DNA from: Flavobacterium sp. UBA6135
GTDB lineage: Bacteria > Bacteroidota > Bacteroidia > Flavobacteriales > Flavobacteriaceae
NCBI RefSeq assembly: GCF_002428305.1
Contig: NZ_DIVJ01000044.1
Span: 1-64,000 of the forward strand
Length of the DNA: 64,000 nt
Direction of reading: 5' to 3'
Positions within the stretch are counted from its first letter, which is position 1. Every line of letters starts with the position of its first letter. Made by a program: the position numbers and the translations under genes. Of the stretch, positions 59,521 to 64,000 are shown piece by piece. Under the pieces are notes generated by a model, which was not told where the DNA came from, ran no database searches, and saw only the letters and a program-made list of their open reading frames with translations.

Positions 59521-59973
59521 ATGTCAAACATTAGAATTACCAAACAATTCAGCTTTGAAACCGGTCATGCATTGTATGGTTATGACGGGAAATGCAAAAA
59601 TGTTCACGGACATAGTTATAAATTATCTGTTACAGTTATCGGAAAGCCAATTACAGATTCCTCAAATGTAAAATTCGGAATGGTGATTGATTTTGGTGAT
59701 TTGAAAAAAATTGTAAAAGAAGAAATTGTAGATGTTTTTGATCACGCCACTGTTTTTAATAAAAACACTCCACACATCGAATTAGCAAATGAACTCAAGG
59801 AGAGAGAGCATCATGTTATTTTAGTAGATTATCAACCTACCAGCGAAAACATGGTTATTGATTTTTCAGAAAAAATAAAAGCACGCTTGCCCAAACACAT
59901 TCAATTGCATTCTTTAAAACTTCAGGAAACTGAGACTTCTTTTGCAGAATGGTATGCTTCTGATAATCAATAA
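59521..59973 (+). CDS. queD: 6-carboxytetrahydropterin synthase
   Basis: 150 aa. Zinc ligands: His in FETGHALYG and HGHSY. FDHATVFNK carries the catalytic Asp-His, and LQETETSFAEWY the Glu. It turns dihydroneopterin triphosphate into 6-carboxytetrahydropterin for queuosine/7-deazaguanine synthesis. The catalytic Cys is in GKCKNVHGHS. No other que genes lie in the window. Confidence 0.9.
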   Translation: MSNIRITKQFSFETGHALYGYDGKCKNVHGHSYKLSVTVIGKPITDSSNVKFGMVIDFGDLKKIVKEEIVDVFDHATVFNKNTPHIELANELKEREHHVILVDYQPTSENMVIDFSEKIKARLPKHIQLHSLKLQETETSFAEWYASDNQ

Positions 59974-60024
59974 ATCCTTGATTTACTATTTTAAATTCTT
60001 ACTTTTAAATCAAAATTTTTATAC

Positions 60025-61137
60025 ATGACGTTAAGTTTCTGGGAGTATAAAAACTGGTTCTCCAATGTTGATTTCACCATTGTAGGAAGTGGAATTGTTG
60101 GTTTGCATTGCGGATTACGACTTCGCGAACGTTTTCCAAAGAGTAAAATTTTAATTTTAGAAAAAGGCATGTTGCCTGAGGGAGCCAGCACAAAAAATGC
60201 AGGTTTTGCTTGCTTTGGCAGTATTTCAGAAATTATTGATGATTTGAATTCGCACACCGAAGAAGAAGTCATTCAGCTCATTGAAAAAAGATGGTCCGGA
60301 TTGCAATTGCTTCGAAAAAGATTAGGGGATGAAGTGATTGACCTCAAACTTTTTGGAGGTTATGAGTTGTTTTTAAAAGAAGATGAAAGCAGCTATACTA
60401 ACTGTTTGCAAAAAATTCCGTTTATCAATGATATTTTAAAACCTTTGTTTAAAACTGATGTTTTTTCAAAAGAAATCGATCGATTTGGGTTTGAAGGCAT
60501 TCATGAAAATTTAATTTTCAATCCGTTTGAAGGCCAAATTGACACTGGAAACATGATGCAAGCTTTGGTTAAAGCAACGATTCAAAATGATATTCTAATA
60601 TTAAATCAACAAAAAGTTCTTGGTTTTACTTCTTCAAATGACGAAGTTGTAATTCAATTAGAAAATTTTGAATTCAAAACAAAAAAATTGTTTTTTGCCA
60701 CCAACGGTTTTGCTGAAAAACTAACTGATGGCGAAGTAAAACCGGCAAGAGCTCAAGTTTTAATTACAAAACCCATACCGAATCTTGACATCAAAGGCAC
60801 GTTTCATTTGGATAAAGGTTTTTATTATTTTAGAAATTTTGGAGATCGAATTTTATTAGGCGGTGGGAGAAATTTAGATTTTGAAGGCGAAACCACCACA
60901 GAGCTTGCTCAAACAGAACAGATTCAAAACCGATTGGATTCTTTATTAAAAGAAGTTATTTTGCCCAACCAACCTTTTGAAATTGAACACCGTTGGAGCG
61001 GCATTATGGGAATTGGTTCACACAAAAAACCCATTGTAAAAGAGATTTCAGAGAATGTTTATTGCGGGGTTCGTTTAGGTGGCATGGGCATTGCCATTGG
61101 AAGTTTAGTAGGTAAAGAATTAGCAGATTTAGTATAA
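60025..61137 (+). CDS. FAD-dependent oxidoreductase (DAO family)
   Basis: 370 aa. FTIVGSGIVGLHCGLRLRERFP is the N-terminal FAD motif, followed by LEKGMLPEGASTKNAGFACFGS, the usual second DAO motif. The C-terminus ends GVRLGGMGIAIGSLVGKELADLV, which binds the flavin. Family members oxidise amines or D-amino acids; the substrate is not evident. It precedes mtgA by 7 bp, so it is probably co-transcribed, although the functions look unrelated. Confidence 0.82.
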   Translation: MTLSFWEYKNWFSNVDFTIVGSGIVGLHCGLRLRERFPKSKILILEKGMLPEGASTKNAGFACFGSISEIIDDLNSHTEEEVIQLIEKRWSGLQLLRKRLGDEVIDLKLFGGYELFLKEDESSYTNCLQKIPFINDILKPLFKTDVFSKEIDRFGFEGIHENLIFNPFEGQIDTGNMMQALVKATIQNDILILNQQKVLGFTSSNDEVVIQLENFEFKTKKLFFATNGFAEKLTDGEVKPARAQVLITKPIPNLDIKGTFHLDKGFYYFRNFGDRILLGGGRNLDFEGETTTELAQTEQIQNRLDSLLKEVILPNQPFEIEHRWSGIMGIGSHKKPIVKEISENVYCGVRLGGMGIAIGSLVGKELADLV

Positions 61138-61144
61138 CATTATT

Positions 61145-61825
61145 ATGATAAAAAAAATACTTCGCTTTATTGGTAAAGCAATTTTGTGGTTTTTTGGTGT
61201 TTCAATAGTATTGGTCATCTTGTTTAAGTTTGTTCCTGTGCCGTTTACTCCATTGATGTTTATTCGTTCCATTGAACAAAAAACTGCCGGAAAACCTATG
61301 GTTTTGAGTCACGATTGGGTTCCGATAGAAGAAATCTCTCCCAATTTGCAACGAGCAGTTATTGCCAGTGAAGATCAAAATTTTTTAAATCATAATGGTT
61401 TTGACTTCAAGGCTTTAGAAAAAGCAATGGAAAGTAATAAAAAAGGCAAAAGGTTAAGAGGTGGCAGTACTATTTCGCAACAAACCGCCAAGAATGTTTT
61501 TTTATGGCCGGGAAGAAGTTATATCCGCAAAGGATTTGAAGCTTATTTTACCGTTTTGATTGAGCTTATTTGGGGCAAAGAACGCATCATGGAAGTGTAC
61601 CTCAACAGTATAGAAATGGGTGATGGTGTTTATGGAGCTCAAGAAGCTTCGCGAGTTTGGTATCGAAAAGATGCCAAAAACCTGACTGCACATGAGGCTG
61701 CCGGAATTGCCGCTATACTTCCAAATCCAAGGAAATTTAAGGCTACAAATTCTTCGTCCTATATCAATAGACGAAAAAGTCATATTGTTAGGCAAATGGG
61801 GTATTTGGGGAAAATCGAATATTAA
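61145..61825 (+). CDS. mtgA: Monofunctional peptidoglycan transglycosylase
   Basis: 226 aa. One N-terminal membrane helix (residues about 8-28), then a GT51 domain: VIASEDQNFLNHNGFDFKAL carries the catalytic Glu, GGSTISQQTAKNVFLWPGRSYIRKGFEAYFT the conserved block, and RIMEVYLNSIEMG the next. There is no transpeptidase domain. It polymerises lipid II into glycan strands. Second GT51 protein in the window after PBP1C. Confidence 0.93.
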   Translation: MIKKILRFIGKAILWFFGVSIVLVILFKFVPVPFTPLMFIRSIEQKTAGKPMVLSHDWVPIEEISPNLQRAVIASEDQNFLNHNGFDFKALEKAMESNKKGKRLRGGSTISQQTAKNVFLWPGRSYIRKGFEAYFTVLIELIWGKERIMEVYLNSIEMGDGVYGAQEASRVWYRKDAKNLTAHEAAGIAAILPNPRKFKATNSSSYINRRKSHIVRQMGYLGKIEY

Positions 61826-61832
61826 AGAATGA

Positions 61833-61865
61833 AACGCTGTCAGAGTTTGGAACTTTGACAGCGTT
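61833..61865. repeat. Dispersed palindrome, copy A
   Basis: AACGCTGTCAGAGTT and AACTTTGACAGCGTT around TGG; one mismatch. Closely related to the copy at 61933-61965 and lies on the other side of the terminator at 61890. Confidence 0.8.
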
Positions 61866-61889
61866 GTAATTTGAATATTAGATATATAA

Positions 61890-61916
61890 AAAAGCTCTTC
61901 AAATTGAAGAGCTTTT
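61890..61916. terminator. Bidirectional terminator between mtgA and the oligopeptidase gene
   Basis: AAAAGCTCTTCAA (61890-61902) pairs with TTGAAGAGCTTTT (61904-61916). The genes on either side are convergent. Confidence 0.8.
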
Positions 61917-61932
61917 AAATTGTAATTTTTGA

Positions 61933-61965
61933 AACCCTGTCAGAGTTTTAAACTCTGACAGGGTT
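61933..61965. repeat. Dispersed palindrome, copy B
   Basis: AACCCTGTCAGAGTTT and AAACTCTGACAGGGTT around a single T; perfect 16-bp stem. Confidence 0.85.
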
Positions 61966-61970
61966 GTAGA

Positions 61971-64000
61971 TTATTTCAGTTTTTTAACTCCCATATTAAA
62001 AAGGGTAAATGCAAAAATATCTGCTTGTTCTTCAATGGTTTTAGAAATTGGTTTTCCGGCACCATGACCGGCATTTACATCAATTCTAATCAAAACCGGA
62101 TTGGTTCCTTCGTGTTTTTCTTGAAGTTCTGCCGCAAATTTAAAACTATGAGCCGGCACTACTCTATCGTCATGATCACCTGTTGTTACTAACGTTGCCG
62201 GATAACTGGTTCCTTTTTTAACATTGTGAACCGGTGAATATCCTTTTAAATAATCAAACATTTCTTTGCTGTCATTGGCTGTTCCGTAATCATAAGCCCA
62301 CCCTGCACCAGCGGTAAACGTGTGGTAACGCAACATGTCTAAAACCCCAACAGCAGGCAACGCTACTTTCATTAAATCAGGTCTTTGTGTCATAACGGCT
62401 CCAACTAATAGTCCGCCGTTTGAACCGCCACGAAGTGCCAAATAATCAGAAGAGGTGTATTTTTCTGAGATTAAATATTCTGCTGCTGCAATAAAATCAT
62501 CAAAAACATTTTGTTTTTTCAGTTGTGTTCCAGCATCGTGCCATTTTTTTCCGTATTCGCCACCGCCTCTTAAATTGGGCACCGCATAAACTCCTCCGTT
62601 TTCCAACCAAATAATATTGGCAGTGCTGAAAGAAGGTGTTAAACTCACATTAAATCCGCCGTAACCATAGAGCATAGTTGGATTTTTTCCGTCTAATTTA
62701 ATGCCTTTTTTGTGCGTAATAATCATCGGCACTTTTGTACCGTCTTTTGAGGTATAAAACACCTGTTTGCTCTCGTAGTCTTCCGGTTTGAATTCCACCT
62801 TCGGTTTTTGATATTCTTTAGAAGCTCCAGTTGTTGGATTAAAAGCATAAATGGTGTTTGGTGTCACATAATTGGTGAACGAAAAATACAAATCGGCATC
62901 TGTTTTCTTTCCGCCAAAACCGCCTGCTGAACCAACTCCGGGTAACTGAATATTTCGAATTTGCTTCCCGGAATAATCATATTGATTTACCACAGAAACG
63001 GCATCTTTCATGTAATTGGCAAAAATGAAACCTGCTCCGGTTGATGGACTTAACACATTTTCTGTTTCAGGAATAAAATCAACCCAGTTTTCAGGAGATG
63101 GATTGTTGAAATCCACAGTTACTAATTTTTTATTAGGAGCATTTAAATTAGTGACTATAAACAATTTAGAACCTTCATTATCCAAAACGTAATTGTCACT
63201 TTCAAAATTATTTACAACCGTAATGATCTTGCTGTTTGGTGCTTTTAAATCTTTGATATACAGCTCATTACCTGAGGTAGAGTTGGCCGCTGTAATCACT
63301 AAATAATTACCATCTTCTGTCACTCCTGCACCAACATAACGTCTTTTTTCATTTAATCCAAATACCACTTTATCCTCACTTTGAGGTGTTCCTAATTTGT
63401 GATAATATAATTTGTGTTGATCCGTTTTAGCTGAAAGTTCGCTTCCTTTTGGTTTATCATAGCTAGAATAATAAAACCCTTCATTTTTAAGCCACCCTAT
63501 TCCGCTGAATTTTACATCCAAGATGGGTTCTTCTAATTTTTCTTTAGTAAAAGCATCGATAACATGAATTTTATTCCAATCGCTTCCCGCATCTGAAGTG
63601 GAATAAGCAACAATAAAACCATCTTTTGAAAACTCCAATCCGGATAAGGAAGTAGTGCCATCTTGAGAAAAAGTATTTGGATCTAAAAAAACTTCTTCTT
63701 TCCCGTCTGCATCTTTTCTGTATAAAACCGATTGATTTTGAAGTCCGTTATTTTTGAAATAATACGTAAAATCACCTTCTTTGAAAGGAGCTGAAATTCG
63801 TTCGTAATTCCAAACTTTTTCTAAACGCTCTTTAATTTGTTTTCTGAAAGGAATTTGATCTAAATAGCCAAAAGTTACTTCATTTTGTGCTTTTACCCAA
63901 GCGGCTGTTTCTTCAGACATATCGTCTTCTAACCATCGATAGGGGTCATTAACTTTTGTGTCAAAATAAACATCTACAGTGTCCACTTTTTTGGTTTCAG
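61971..64000 (-). CDS. Prolyl oligopeptidase (S9A), N-terminus cut by the window
   Basis: About 676 residues remain; the frame stays open to the window edge and the codon read as a start at 63986 is a GTG (Val), so the true start lies outside. DPYRWLEDD opens the N-terminal propeller. The hydrolase domain has RGGSNGGLLVGA (catalytic Ser), GDHDDRVVP (Asp) and NAGHGAGKP (His). It cleaves after proline in short peptides. A signal peptide may be in the missing part. Identification is firm. Confidence 0.95.
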   Translation of the reverse strand, partial: ETKKVDTVDVYFDTKVNDPYRWLEDDMSEETAAWVKAQNEVTFGYLDQIPFRKQIKERLEKVWNYERISAPFKEGDFTYYFKNNGLQNQSVLYRKDADGKEEVFLDPNTFSQDGTTSLSGLEFSKDGFIVAYSTSDAGSDWNKIHVIDAFTKEKLEEPILDVKFSGIGWLKNEGFYYSSYDKPKGSELSAKTDQHKLYYHKLGTPQSEDKVVFGLNEKRRYVGAGVTEDGNYLVITAANSTSGNELYIKDLKAPNSKIITVVNNFESDNYVLDNEGSKLFIVTNLNAPNKKLVTVDFNNPSPENWVDFIPETENVLSPSTGAGFIFANYMKDAVSVVNQYDYSGKQIRNIQLPGVGSAGGFGGKKTDADLYFSFTNYVTPNTIYAFNPTTGASKEYQKPKVEFKPEDYESKQVFYTSKDGTKVPMIITHKKGIKLDGKNPTMLYGYGGFNVSLTPSFSTANIIWLENGGVYAVPNLRGGGEYGKKWHDAGTQLKKQNVFDDFIAAAEYLISEKYTSSDYLALRGGSNGGLLVGAVMTQRPDLMKVALPAVGVLDMLRYHTFTAGAGWAYDYGTANDSKEMFDYLKGYSPVHNVKKGTSYPATLVTTGDHDDRVVPAHSFKFAAELQEKHEGTNPVLIRIDVNAGHGAGKPISKTIEEQADIFAFTLFNMGVKKLK

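Overview
The window looks like the chromosome of a member of the Flavobacteriaceae, most likely Flavobacterium or a close relative (Bacteroidota). The signs are AT-rich DNA, starts with almost no Shine-Dalgarno sequence, repeated matches to the Bacteroidota -7 box TAnnTTTG, a secreted protease with a type IX secretion (T9SS) sorting tail, class Ia ribonucleotide reductase, and typical flavobacterial genes (alpha-2-macroglobulin lipoprotein with pbpC, DUF3078, DUF3109, MarC).

Left chromosomal part (1-35418): the end of RNase G; a minus-strand cell-envelope group (alpha-2-macroglobulin lipoprotein, S41 protease, PBP1C); tadA and dxs, divergent; DUF3078; a secreted M36 metalloprotease; dgt and nrdB-nrdA (dNTP balance); DUF3109; marC; a small oxidoreductase; CtpA-like protease, dCMP deaminase, HupE-like protein; a TerB-like protein; a tiny MopE-repeat lipoprotein; fbp; a GNAT acetyltransferase; aspartokinase; a large outer-membrane protein; and a lipoprotein with a duplicated motif. 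Short dispersed palindromes with 3-nt loops lie between genes.

Middle (35419-58388): a 23-kb integrative element inserted in the 3' end of tRNA-Ala(GGC). A 17-bp stretch of the tRNA 3' end is repeated exactly at both ends, a tyrosine integrase lies just inside the left end, and a TGTGGGCT-pair (candidate integrase arm site) lies inside each end. The core is integrase, a 622-aa unknown, two excisionase-like HTH proteins and a primase-like VirE_N/DUF3987 protein. I see no relaxase or conjugation gene, so it resembles a mobilisable or satellite-like island. The cargo is defence: (a) a six-gene operon of a nuclease-less MmeI-like methyltransferase, an HTH protein, a Doc-type Fic protein, a DEAD/DEAH helicase, a GIY-YIG nuclease and a PD-(D/E)XK/DUF5655 nuclease, which together look like a split, helicase-driven restriction-modification-like system; (b) a toxin-antitoxin-chaperone (TAC) operon with a SecB-like chaperone; (c) an Abi_2 (AbiD/AbiF) HEPN protein preceded by its own promoter and a short structured RNA with a terminator. 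Then comes 1.2 kb of non-coding DNA made of at least eight inverted repeats, three unknown genes and a thermonuclease-like protein.

Right chromosomal part (58373-64000): the intact tRNA-Ala (minus strand, its 3' end overlapping attR), an enoyl-CoA hydratase-family protein, a 57-aa membrane protein, QueD, a DadA/DAO-type oxidoreductase, the monofunctional transglycosylase MtgA and, running off the window, prolyl oligopeptidase.

All family assignments come from reading motifs by eye; no database search was possible.
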